A stretch of DNA of 64,000 nt from Streptomyces barkulensis (GTDB taxonomy: Bacteria > Actinomycetota > Actinomycetes > Streptomycetales > Streptomycetaceae): positions 297,798-361,797 of the forward strand of contig NZ_PGSG01000119.1 of assembly GCF_002843305.1 (NCBI RefSeq). Reading direction: 5' to 3'. This document shows positions 7,413 through 15,165 of this stretch, in pieces (the stretch's first letter is position 1; each line of letters starts with the position of its first letter). The notes below the pieces were generated by a model that was given only the letters and a program-made list of their open reading frames with translations, made no database searches and was not told where the DNA came from. The position numbers and the translations under genes were made by a program.

Positions 7413-9187
7413 GCCGGCACGCCCTCGGCGGCGAACTGCTGGCCGGCGAGTCTGCGGTACACCTCGTCGGCCTCCATGAGTTCCTGGTGGGTGCCGATCG
7501 CCCGCACCCGCCCCTCCTCCATCACGATGATGCGGTCGGCCCGCGCGATGGTGGACAGCCGGTGCGCGATGGCCAGCACGGCGCACTCGCGGGCGGCTTC
7601 CGTGATCGCGTCGCGCAGCGCCGCCTCGGTGTCGCTGTCCAGGTGCGCGGTGACCTCGTCCAGCAGGATCACCTCCGGCCGCTGCAGCAGCGTACGGGCG
7701 ATGGCGAGCCGCTGCCGCTGGCCGCCGGACAGGCCCGCGCCCCGCTCGCCGAGTTCCGTGTCCAGCCCGCCGGGCAGCCCGGCGACGAAGCCGTCCAGAC
7801 TGGCCAGCCGCAGCGCGCGGGCGACCTCGGTCCCGTCGGCGCCGGGGTTGGCGTACATCAGGTTCTCCCGGATCGTGCCGCGCAGCAGCGGGGCGTCCTG
7901 CTCGACGTAGCCGACCATGGAGCGCAGTTCGGCCAGCCGGAGGCCGGCGATGTCCCGGCCCGCCACCCGGACCGTTCCGGTGTCGGGACGGTAAAAGCGC
8001 TCGATGAGCTGGAACAGCGTCGTCTTGCCCGCGCCGGAGGAGCCGACGATCGCGGTCAGACCGCGGTCCGGCACGGTGAACGAGACGTTCCGCAGCACCG
8101 GGACGCCCTCCTGGTAGGAGAAGTCGACGCCCTCGAAGCCGACCGCGGGCGCCGGCTCCGCGTCGGCCTCCCGCTCCCGGGGCTCCCGGGGCTCCCGGTG
8201 CTCCCGGGGCTTCCCGGACTCCGCCGCCCCCGGCCGGGCGGCCGCCTCGTCCTCCTCCTGCGGGACCGCCCCCAGCTCCGTCACCCGCTGGACGGCGGCG
8301 CGGCCCTGCTGGATCTGACCGATCGACATGAAGAGCATCACCAGCGGCGCCACCAGGTAGAAGAGGTACATCACGAACGACGTGAGGTCGGCGGGCGACA
8401 GCGATCCGGTGGCCACCCGGGCCATGCCCCAGGAGATGACGACGGCCAGCGAGAGCTGCGTGCCGACGTTCATCGTCGGGGTGAGCAGCGCGCTGAACCC
8501 GGCGACCCGGATCCCGCTGCGCCGGGCCCGGTCGGCCAGTCCCGCCAGCTCCTCGGTCTCCCGCTCCTCGGCGCGCGAGGCCTTGACCGTGGTGATGGCG
8601 CCGAGCACCCGCTGCAGACCCGAGCCGAACGCGCCGATCTCCTCCCGGTTCCGCAGTGCGGCGACGCGCACCCGGCGGGCCAGCAGCAGCGCGGCGACAC
8701 TGGCCAGTCCCAGGCAGCCGACCGTGGTGAGCAGCAGTCTCCAGTCGAGCCGGGCCATCAGCACGACGCCGCCGACCACCATGAACACGGAGGTGACCAC
8801 CTGGGCCAGCGCCTGCGCGATGATCAGACACGCCACGGAGGTGTCGGACACGGTGCGCGCGAAGACGTCACCGTGCTCCAGGCGCGAGAAGTGGGGGATC
8901 CGACTGCGCAGCAGACGCCCGCCCAGGACGCGCCGGGCGTCGAAGGCGATGTTCTCGCCGGCCCGGCCGATCGCGTAGGCGTGCCCCGCGCCCAGCGCCG
9001 CGTCCACGACGAAGAACAGCGCGATGAACGTGATGGGCCAGGCGATCGACTCCTCCCGGGCCACCGCCTCGATCAACCGGCCCAGCATCCAGGGCTGGGC
9101 GAGCGTGGCCGCCGATCCGACCAGTCCCATGCCGACGCCGGCGATCAGCAGGGCCCGGTGGCGGCGGACTGTCTCCCGGAGGTTCAT
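7409..9187 (-). CDS. ABC exporter, fused permease-ATPase (LinT-like)
   Basis: A 592-aa half-transporter. Residues 1-310 form a six-helix ABC type-1 exporter domain; residues about 350-592 form the ATPase. Visible motifs are Walker A GSSGAGKTT, the signature LSGGQRQRLAIARTLL, Walker B VILLDEV and the H-loop AIAHRLSTI. The Walker B aspartate is followed by EVTAHLD rather than the common EPTSALD. An Arg/Glu-Pro rich linker with tandem REPRE-like units (about 325-345) separates the domains. It has no peptidase C39 domain, so leader removal must be done by another enzyme. Presumed job: export of the mature RiPP and self-immunity. It overlaps the methyltransferase gene and the oxidoreductase gene by 4 nt each. 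Confidence 0.93.
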   Translation of the reverse strand: MNLRETVRRHRALLIAGVGMGLVGSAATLAQPWMLGRLIEAVAREESIAWPITFIALFFVVDAALGAGHAYAIGRAGENIAFDARRVLGGRLLRSRIPHFSRLEHGDVFARTVSDTSVACLIIAQALAQVVTSVFMVVGGVVLMARLDWRLLLTTVGCLGLASVAALLLARRVRVAALRNREEIGAFGSGLQRVLGAITTVKASRAEERETEELAGLADRARRSGIRVAGFSALLTPTMNVGTQLSLAVVISWGMARVATGSLSPADLTSFVMYLFYLVAPLVMLFMSIGQIQQGRAAVQRVTELGAVPQEEDEAAARPGAAESGKPREHREPREPREREADAEPAPAVGFEGVDFSYQEGVPVLRNVSFTVPDRGLTAIVGSSGAGKTTLFQLIERFYRPDTGTVRVAGRDIAGLRLAELRSMVGYVEQDAPLLRGTIRENLMYANPGADGTEVARALRLASLDGFVAGLPGGLDTELGERGAGLSGGQRQRLAIARTLLQRPEVILLDEVTAHLDSDTEAALRDAITEAARECAVLAIAHRLSTIARADRIIVMEEGRVRAIGTHQELMEADEVYRRLAGQQFAAEGVPA

Positions 9188-9939
9188 GCCGGCTTGGTGT
9201 AGGAGGCGACGAACAGACCGGCCTCGGGGGCGTAGTCGGTCCGCTGCCAGTCGCTGTAGCGGCCCTCGGGCCGCAGCCCGGCGGCCCGCGCGTGGTCGTC
9301 CACCTCGTCGGGGGTGAGCAGCCGCACGGTCTCGGTGCCGACGCGGTGGGTGCCGTCCGACTCGAACCACACGGTGGACACGTGCCAGACCTGGTTGTCC
9401 ATCAGGAGCGTGGCGTGCATCTGGATGCCGGTGTTCGGCTCCGGGTAGGGCACGAACATCGTGGTGCGCGTCAGGCCCTCGTGCTGGGCCACGATGCCCG
9501 GGCGGTTGTGCGTCTCGATCAGCAGCCGTCCGCCGGGCCGCAGGTGCTCGGCCGCGCGGGCGACGGCCTCCCGCTGCCCTTCGGGGTCGAGGATCAGCGC
9601 GAGCGTGGAGCAGACGCAGTAGACCAGGCCGTACCGGCGGTCGCCGCGGTAGGTGCGGATGTCGCCGAGTTCGGCGACCACCTGCCCCCGGTCGGCCTTC
9701 TTCTCCAGCGCCGCCAGCATCTCCTGCGAGGAGTCCACCCCGGTGACCGGGCCGACGCGGTGCGACAGCGGCAGTGCGATCCGGCCGGTTCCGACACCGA
9801 GTTCCAGGGTGCCCAGGGCGGGGTCCGGGTGGAACCCCGCCAGGGCCTCGACGGTGGCCCGGGTGGCGGCGTCGTCCTGGAAGATGCGGTCGTACCAGCC
9901 CTCGAACTGTTTGCCGTAGCCGATGTCCGCGATCGTCAT
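9184..9939 (-). CDS. Class I SAM methyltransferase (LinM-like)
   Basis: A 251-aa cytoplasmic methyltransferase. Motif I is TLELGVGTGRIALPL, motif II GVDSSQEML, and the post-motif GGRLLIETHNRPG follows. Linaridins carry an N,N-dimethylated N-terminal residue added by a CypM-type enzyme. Both predicted core peptides here begin with Ala, so N-terminal dimethylation of Ala is the expected reaction. The ATG at 9939 follows AGAAACGGAGAACC. It overlaps the transporter gene by 4 nt and lies 49 nt after the LinL-like gene. Confidence 0.85.
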   Translation of the reverse strand: MTIADIGYGKQFEGWYDRIFQDDAATRATVEALAGFHPDPALGTLELGVGTGRIALPLSHRVGPVTGVDSSQEMLAALEKKADRGQVVAELGDIRTYRGDRRYGLVYCVCSTLALILDPEGQREAVARAAEHLRPGGRLLIETHNRPGIVAQHEGLTRTTMFVPYPEPNTGIQMHATLLMDNQVWHVSTVWFESDGTHRVGTETVRLLTPDEVDDHARAAGLRPEGRYSDWQRTDYAPEAGLFVASYTKPA

Positions 9940-9988
9940 GGTTCTCCGTTTCTCTGTGGGTGGGAACTCCCGCAGCGGGGCGCCGGTC

Positions 9989-10567
9989 TCAGGCGGCCCG
10001 CAGGAAGGCCGGGGTGGCGGGGTTCATCGCCTGGTAGGTGGAGACGTACAGGACCTCCGGCTCCTCGCTGTCGTCGTGGCCGGCGGCACGGACCACGGCG
10101 AACTGGAAACCGCGCACGCCGGACACGTTCGGCGAGTCCCTGATCTGCTTCCTGATGAATTCGGCCAGAACCCGGAAGGGCGGCGAGCCGGTCGGGTCCT
10201 CCCCCTTGGAGATGTTCTTGAGAATGGCGCTGCAGATATCGAAGACGGCCTTCTCCGTCCGGCGGGAGGAGAACCAGAAAGCCTGGCTCATCCTGCGGTT
10301 CTGGATGAGTTCGAGTTCGATCCAGGCGGACGTGTCACGGTTCTCGTCGAGGGTGCGGTAGAGGTAGTGGTAGTCGTGCGTGGCGGGATTCGGCGCGAAG
10401 AACTTCCAGTTCGGCACGAGGGAGAACAGGTCCTTCTCCCGCGCGCGCTCGAAGGCCGCGTTCGGGTGCTGCGCCGCCAGCGTCGTCACCAGCAGGGCCG
10501 CGCCCGCCAGGCGCGTCACGGCGCCGGGGCCGGTGAAGGCGTCCTTGATGAATGCGGTGGGGTTCAC
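9989..10567 (-). CDS. LinL-like protein with one membrane segment and an HTTM-associated motif
   Basis: A 192-aa protein with a single hydrophobic segment near the N-terminus (TRLAGAALLVTTLAA). The following soluble region begins FSLVPNWKFFAPNPATHDYH. The W-K-F-F-APNP pattern is what normally follows the membrane helices in HTTM (vitamin-K-carboxylase-like) proteins. It contains no recognisable catalytic site. The gene starts with GTG overlapping the stop of the HTTM-hydrolase gene (GTGA), so the two products are made together. In linaridin clusters the H and L proteins act as a pair; dehydration and/or epimerisation of the core has been proposed. Assignment as LinL rests on size, position and this motif. 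Confidence 0.7.
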   Translation of the reverse strand: MNPTAFIKDAFTGPGAVTRLAGAALLVTTLAAQHPNAAFERAREKDLFSLVPNWKFFAPNPATHDYHYLYRTLDENRDTSAWIELELIQNRRMSQAFWFSSRRTEKAVFDICSAILKNISKGEDPTGSPPFRVLAEFIRKQIRDSPNVSGVRGFQFAVVRAAGHDDSEEPEVLYVSTYQAMNPATPAFLRAA

Positions 10568-12489
10568 TTCTGCTCGTCCTCCTTCTCGGGCTTCCCCCGC
10601 TCCGCGGGGAGCCCCCCGGCCGGGGCCGCGGCGTCCGCGGCGGCCGGCGGCGTGCAGTGCTGCTCGACGAAGGCCGCCATCAGATCCGCGGCGGTACGCG
10701 CATGGCGCGCGTCGGTCAGGATCGAGTCGTGCCCCGCGCGCTCCACGACGGTGACGTCGCCGTACCGGCCGGCCGCCTGGTGGGAGCGGGCGATGTCGTG
10801 GTACATCAGCAGCTGTTCGGGGTCGATGTCCACGGTCACCTGCGCGGCGATGACCAGGCCGGGGGCGGGCACCGGGTCCAGTTCCCCGTCGAAGGTCTCG
10901 AACTCCCGGCGGACCACCTCCCACTCCCGCTCCGCGGCCGTCCACAGCCGCGAGTCGGTGTAGAGGGAGAAGACCTTCTCCCGGTAGGGGTAGGGCAGGT
11001 CGTCCACCCACCGGGGACGCGCCATCAGCGCGCCGCAGCCCAGCTTCGTCCAGCGCGCCATCTCCTTCAGGGAGTCGGTGAACAGCTCGCTGCCCTTCTT
11101 CTGCTTGCCCGACCGCACGAGCTGCCCCGGGTGGGTGGGGTCGAGGTAGACCACACCGGCCAGCCGGTCGCCGAGCCGTTCCGCGGCCCGCCGGTTCAGG
11201 TCCGCGCCCAGCGAGTGCCCGACGAGCACCACCTTGCGGTCCCCCGGCAGGGCCTGGCGGATCAGGTCCTCCAGGTCGTCCACGGACTCCTGCAGGCTGT
11301 AGGGGGCGTCCTTCACCCGGCGGCTGGGGCCGTAGCCGGCGCGGGAGTAGGTGACCACGGGCTGACCGGAGTCGAACGCCAGCCGCTCGACCATCCACGC
11401 GAAGTGCTCGGAGGTCGAGGCGAGACCGTGGTTGAAGACGATGACCGGACGGCCGGGGATGTCGCGGCCACCGGTGTCGTACTGCAGCACGTTGCCGGAC
11501 CGGGTGGTGACGGTGCGGGACATCGGCCACCCGGCGACGGCCCGGGCGCGCCGCTGGGTGGCCAGCACGGCCGCTCCCGCGGCGCCGCCGGCCAGCAGCG
11601 CCAGCGCGGTCTTCACCATGCGGTCGTCCCGGCCGGCCACCGCCGGGAACGTCCGCGGCGCGGTCGTGTAGGCGACCATGGGGTGCATCGCGGGGAAGGC
11701 GGTCATGAACCGGCCCAGTCCCATGACGAAGGCGTTGGCGACGTGGAAGCCGCCGGCCGCGCCGATCATCGGCCGGGTCAGCCGCCCGCCGGCCAGGTAG
11801 ACGACCGGGAAGAGGCACTCCATCGCCAGGACCCCGTGCTGCAGGACCTTGCTGGAACGGGGGTAGCGCCGGGTCAGCCGGTAGGCGCGCTCGAAGCCGT
11901 AGGTGCGGGTCCGCATCACGCCGGGCAGGGCCGAGCCGTCCCGCCACTTGGTCCCCGCCAGCTTCGTCCAGCCGGACGCCGCGTAGGACATGTTGGCCTG
12001 GAGCGCCAGATACCACATCAGGGCGTCCTTGACCTGCGGGCTGTTCGACAGCCGGGCCAGACCGGTGACCGCCTGCACCTGTGTGGCGACCTGGTCCGAG
12101 CCGTCCGTGCCGTAGCGGTGGCGGGCCTGCAGGAGCGTGGTGGTGGCTCCGAGGTAGAGGTTGCCCGCGGCCCGCCACTTGCCGTTCCCCGGCATGAGCA
12201 TCCCCAGGCTGCAGGCCACGCGCGTCGCGTGCAGGGCCAGGGTGGTCCGCCTGCCGCTCACGGCGTTGGTGAGCTTCTGGATGGCGGGGACCCTGCTCTC
12301 CGGGGTCTGCTTCATGATCTCCCAGTCATTGAGACCACCGGGACCCAGATTCCGATGCTGGTGAAGATATTCCAGAGAGGAGGAGAGGCTGGAGAGGGCG
12401 GCGAGGCGTTCCGATACGCCTATCGCCCGGTCCCTGGAAATCGGAATCGGTGAGAACAGCGAAGAGGAGATTTTCTTTAGCATCTTCAT
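10564..12489 (-). CDS. HTTM-like membrane domain fused to alpha/beta hydrolase (LinH-like)
   Basis: A 641-aa protein in two parts. Residues about 60-320 form an HTTM-type membrane domain with several helices and the typical SYAASGWTKLAGTKWRDGSA and FHVANAFVMGLGRFM stretches. Residues about 340-620 form an alpha/beta hydrolase with oxyanion strand VIVFNHGLAS, nucleophile elbow VVLVGHSLGAD (Ser), and a C-terminal RAGHDS providing His. This two-domain layout, followed directly by a LinL-like gene, is the hallmark of linaridin clusters. The ATG at 12489 has a GGAGGAAA ribosome site; a second ATG lies two codons later. The precursor genes are 172 nt upstream with hairpins between. Confidence 0.82.
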   Translation of the reverse strand: MKMLKKISSSLFSPIPISRDRAIGVSERLAALSSLSSSLEYLHQHRNLGPGGLNDWEIMKQTPESRVPAIQKLTNAVSGRRTTLALHATRVACSLGMLMPGNGKWRAAGNLYLGATTTLLQARHRYGTDGSDQVATQVQAVTGLARLSNSPQVKDALMWYLALQANMSYAASGWTKLAGTKWRDGSALPGVMRTRTYGFERAYRLTRRYPRSSKVLQHGVLAMECLFPVVYLAGGRLTRPMIGAAGGFHVANAFVMGLGRFMTAFPAMHPMVAYTTAPRTFPAVAGRDDRMVKTALALLAGGAAGAAVLATQRRARAVAGWPMSRTVTTRSGNVLQYDTGGRDIPGRPVIVFNHGLASTSEHFAWMVERLAFDSGQPVVTYSRAGYGPSRRVKDAPYSLQESVDDLEDLIRQALPGDRKVVLVGHSLGADLNRRAAERLGDRLAGVVYLDPTHPGQLVRSGKQKKGSELFTDSLKEMARWTKLGCGALMARPRWVDDLPYPYREKVFSLYTDSRLWTAAEREWEVVRREFETFDGELDPVPAPGLVIAAQVTVDIDPEQLLMYHDIARSHQAAGRYGDVTVVERAGHDSILTDARHARTAADLMAAFVEQHCTPPAAADAAAPAGGLPAERGKPEKEDEQK

Positions 12490-12542
12490 GCCGAGGCTTT
12501 CCTCCGCGTCGTGCCGGCCGAGGGTAGGGTTGCGAGGGCTGC

Positions 12543-12601
12543 CGGGCCGCGATTCCGCCGCGGCCCGACAGCTCTCTCAGCTCCCGGGGGACGACCCCCG
12601 G
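12543..12601 (-). terminator. Two hairpins between precursor genes and LinH gene (attenuator)
   Basis: Read on the minus strand, a 7-bp stem (CCGGGGG / CCCCCGG, 12584-12601, 4-nt loop) is followed by a 9-bp stem (CGGGCCGCG / CGCGGCCCG, 12543-12567, 7-nt loop). They lie between the second precursor gene and the LinH-like gene. They could partly stop transcription so that precursor mRNA exceeds enzyme mRNA, or protect the 3' end of a processed precursor transcript. There is no U-tract. Confidence 0.55.
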
Positions 12602-12660
12602 AAGTTTCCTTCAGAAGCCCGCGGGGCCTCCGAACAGATGGTGCTCAGCGGCAGAGCGGG

Positions 12661-12855
12661 TCAGCCCGCGGTGCGACCGGCCTCGTACGCCTGGACGGTG
12701 ACCCACGCGGCGCCGGCGCCGCCGGCGAACCCCACACCGAAGGCGACCAGACCCGGGGTGGCCTGGATGGGCATCATCGCGCCGAACTCACCGTGGGTCT
12801 CGTCCGTCAGCTCCTCGGGGGTGACGGCGACGACGCTCTCGACGATCTTGCTCAT
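12661..12855 (-). CDS. Linaridin-like RiPP precursor peptide 1 (distal)
   Basis: A 64-aa peptide. A 31-residue leader (MSKIVESVVAVTPEELTDET to MMPIQ) is followed by a predicted 33-residue core that begins ATPGLVAFG and ends EAGRTAG. Cypemycin's core also begins Ala-Thr-Pro, which sets the proposed cleavage point. The core is Ala/Gly/Val-rich and very hydrophobic, with Thr at core positions 2, 22 and 31 as possible dehydrobutyrine sites and no Cys. The lack of a C-terminal Cys agrees with the absence of a CypD-like decarboxylase gene. It shares 14 of 33 core positions with the second precursor. Start ATG at 12855 has a GGAGAGTGG-type ribosome site. Confidence 0.78.
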   Translation of the reverse strand: MSKIVESVVAVTPEELTDETHGEFGAMMPIQATPGLVAFGVGFAGGAGAAWVTVQAYEAGRTAG

Positions 12856-12892
12856 TCCACTCTCCTTCGGGAATCGACTGTCGTACGACGGG

Positions 12893-13084
12893 TCAGCCGA
12901 CGACGCGGCCGGTGACGTAGGCGCCCACCACGGAGCCGGCGCCGACGACGGCACCGCCGACGTACCAGCAGGTGGCGACGGCACCGGGGGTGGCCAGGAC
13001 CGGGGCCGGGGTGTCGTCCTGGTAGCCCTGCTCCAGCGGACCGAAGTCCTGCTCGTTCATGAAGGCGGCGACCTTCTGCTCCAT
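12893..13084 (-). CDS. Linaridin-like RiPP precursor peptide 2 (promoter-proximal)
   Basis: A 63-aa peptide and the first gene of the operon. Its 30-residue leader (MEQKVAAFMNEQDFGPLEQG to TPAPVL) precedes a 33-residue core that begins ATPGAVATCWYVGG and ends VTGRVVG. The core has Thr at positions 2, 8 and 28, Ser at 21 and a single internal Cys at 9. A single Cys cannot form an internal disulfide, so it may be modified, dimerise or stay free. The ribosome site AGGAGGAAAGAA directly before the ATG is one of the strongest in the window, fitting high precursor expression. The following precursor gene is 37 nt downstream. Confidence 0.8.
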   Translation of the reverse strand: MEQKVAAFMNEQDFGPLEQGYQDDTPAPVLATPGAVATCWYVGGAVVGAGSVVGAYVTGRVVG

Positions 13085-13148
13085 TTCTTTCCTCCTGTTT
13101 CTCAGGCTCGCTCGGAAAAACACTCGGGATGTTGCACGGGTGGTGCAT

Positions 13149-13266
13149 CCGGACCGATGAACAGGTCCGGCCATGCCCGGCGGGAACCACCGGGCAAGTT
13201 CTGGGGGGAGACACGGCTCCCGGTATTCGGGATAAAGCGTCCGGGCAGCCTTGCACCCCGGACGCT
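13149..13266. promoter_or_regulatory. Inverted-repeat cluster in the upstream region of the RiPP operon
   Basis: Three perfect inverted repeats lie in 118 bp before the first precursor gene. They are CCGGACC/GGTCCGG (13149-13170, 8-nt spacer), GCCCGG/CCGGGC (13175-13195) and a 10-bp pair AGCGTCCGGG/CCCGGACGCT (13236-13266, 11-nt spacer). A near-palindrome TTGCAC-N5-GTGCAT lies at about 13133. They could be operators or a structured 5' leader. No pathway-specific regulator gene is visible in the operon. Confidence 0.45.
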
Positions 13267-14300
13267 ACGCGCGTCACACGAGGGAACAGGGAAACCTTTT
13301 CTCTCTGCGATCACCACCCGGACGGCGAAGGGAGCGCAAAAGGATCCCGTCTCCGCCGGAAACGAATCACATCACCACTGAAAAGGGAACACCCTGTGGA
13401 GTGCGCACCGGGCACGCACTCGGCGCCGGCCCTCCGCGGCGGGGACCGCAGGCGCGTGCGGCACCCCACGGACCGCGAGGCCGGTCGAACGGGCGGGCCG
13501 GAACTCGGCGCGGACCGGGACAACACTCGCCCACCACCGAGGGAATCGGTGGCTCACGGAAGGGCGGGACCGCCCGGCAGTACGCCCGAGAGGCTAGGCC
13601 CTGTCTGACAAATCCCGCCTGCTCCGCGGCGTCTGGCACGCACGCTCGCTGCGTTGTCGATCGTCGGCGCAGCACGCTGCGCTCTCCTCCTCCGCCTTGC
13701 GATCGCACGCACCAGACGCCGCGGAGCCCGCCCTTCGGGCGGACAGCGCTATTTGTCAGACAGGGCCTAGGAGAGACGTTCTCGTTCACTTCCGGCCGGG
13801 TGGTCGGGCCCGTCCGGTGGAACCAATATCGGCACAGAGAAGTATCTGTCACCGGGACTTGCTTCTCGCATGTTTCCCCCTGGCCGGTTTCCATGTGCCC
13901 GCTTTACGGGTCCGAGGATTATCCACTGCCCCTGCCGGTCACGCAGGGGCCGCGACATGCTTGCCCGTCGGAGTATACACACGCGCCACGGAAGAACCAG
14001 GGGGCAGAAAAGGAATGTTCGATTCCTCTTCCTGGCCAAAAAGATCGAGACATCCCCGGCGCACGCCGGCCATTCGGGGGTCAATTTCGGTCACTCCACA
14101 CCGAAGGTGATTACCGGAGTCGCCGTCCATTATCTTCGAGCGAACCCCTCAAATGCGAATCAAAGACATTTTGACGCTATGCCCGTCTTGTCGAATTCCG
14201 TCGCCCGTCGGCGGCGCGTCCTCTCCTGGGCCCGCGGGCGCCGGGTGGCGTGACAGGCATCACGTCGCAGGTCGCAGCCGCCGTCGGTCAGGATGAGCGG
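13267..14300. other. About 1 kb without a convincing gene
   Basis: Apart from the MITE at 13594-13770, this stretch has only weak open frames with poor codon bias, rare codons and no ribosome sites. GC content drops visibly from about 13800 to 14200 compared with the coding regions on both sides. No additional precursor-like peptide with an ATPG motif was found on either strand. It may be decayed DNA between the RiPP locus and the SGNH hydrolase gene. Confidence 0.6.
13594..13770. mobile_element. 177-bp MITE with 20-bp perfect terminal inverted repeats
   Basis: The element is bounded by CTAGGCCCTGTCTGACAAAT at 13594-13613 and its exact reverse complement at 13751-13770. A second, internal perfect inverted repeat (GCTCCGCGGCGTCTGG / CCAGACGCCGCGGAGC) lies at 13621-13636 and 13712-13727, so the whole can fold into one long hairpin. 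It encodes no transposase. The outermost CTAG may be a target-site duplication, leaving 16-bp ends GGCCCTGTCTGACAAA. These features fit a non-autonomous derivative of an insertion sequence mobilised in trans. Confidence 0.82.
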
Positions 14301-15098
14301 ATGCGCGTGCTCTTCGTCGGCGACTCCATGACCATCGGCAGCGCCGGTGAGCACACCTGGCGCCACCGGATGTGGCGGCATCTGGAGCGCACCTGCGGGC
14401 CGCACGGCACCGCGTACGAGATCGTCGGTCCCCGCGACGCGCTGTACGACAAGGACGCCGACGCCCCGGTCTCCCACGACTACGCCGACCCCGCCCTCCC
14501 CGCCGCCGCCCGCCGCCACCTCGCCGGCTGGGGCGAGGGCTGGCTGCACATGGCGCCGGTGATAGGCGGCGCGGTGCGCGAGCATCGCGCCGACACCCTG
14601 CTGGTCTTCCTGGGCCTGATCGACCTCGGCTTCTACACCGGCTCCGGCGCCACCGCCGCCAACCTCCGCCGTTTCGTCGCCGAGGCCCGCTCCGCCCAGC
14701 CGCGGGTGCGGATGGTGCTGCTGCCGGTGATCCCCAACATCCGGGCGCGACACGACGCCTTCTTCGCCGCCGAGTGCGAGCGCTTCAACGACCTGCTGGC
14801 CGAGGCCGTGGCCGAGCTGTCCACCCCCGCCTCGCCGCTGCTGACGGCCGTGCCGCCGCACGACTGGGACCTGGCCCGCGACACCTACGACGGCACCCAC
14901 CCCACCGCCCGTGGCGAGCACCGCATCGCCGCGGCCTTCGCCGACGCGATGCACCGGGCGTGGGGCGTGGGCGGCCCGTACGCCGCGGGCGTGGTGGGGG
15001 CCCAGCCGGGTGCGGCGGGGGACCGGCCGGGCGCGGCGGGGGTCCGGCCGGGCACGCCGCGCGCACGCCGCGCGGCCGGGCCGGTCCCCGCGGGGTGA
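14301..15098 (+). CDS. SGNH/GDSL-type hydrolase
   Basis: A 265-aa predicted serine hydrolase of the flavodoxin-like SGNH fold. The nucleophile block is RVLFVGDSMTIGSAGE near the N-terminus, and the catalytic Asp-His block is DGTHPTARGEHRIA near residue 200. The family includes esterases, lipases and carbohydrate deacetylases; substrate is not predictable. The last ~45 residues are a low-complexity tail of Gly/Ala/Pro/Arg repeats (PGAAGDRPGAAGVRPG). The ATG at 14301 directly precedes RVLFVGD and is preferred over the in-frame GTG at 14250, because SGNH proteins usually begin just before the GDS strand. No signal peptide is visible. Confidence 0.8.
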   Translation: MRVLFVGDSMTIGSAGEHTWRHRMWRHLERTCGPHGTAYEIVGPRDALYDKDADAPVSHDYADPALPAAARRHLAGWGEGWLHMAPVIGGAVREHRADTLLVFLGLIDLGFYTGSGATAANLRRFVAEARSAQPRVRMVLLPVIPNIRARHDAFFAAECERFNDLLAEAVAELSTPASPLLTAVPPHDWDLARDTYDGTHPTARGEHRIAAAFADAMHRAWGVGGPYAAGVVGAQPGAAGDRPGAAGVRPGTPRARRAAGPVPAG

Positions 15099-15165
15099 CG
15101 GACCCCGCCGGACCCCGCCGTGCCGCGCTTGCCTTGAGCCCACTCCAGCACGTTGGCTGGTGGTC

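Noticed and set aside
12508..13381. Long plus-strand frames opposite the precursor genes
   Set aside because: They are antisense shadows of the two small precursor genes, which have strong ribosome sites, matched core motifs and operon context.
13870..14253. 127-aa plus-strand frame in the low-GC region after the MITE
   Set aside because: Poor codon bias, basic low-complexity sequence, no ribosome site and no family resemblance; it overlaps the probable promoter of the SGNH gene.
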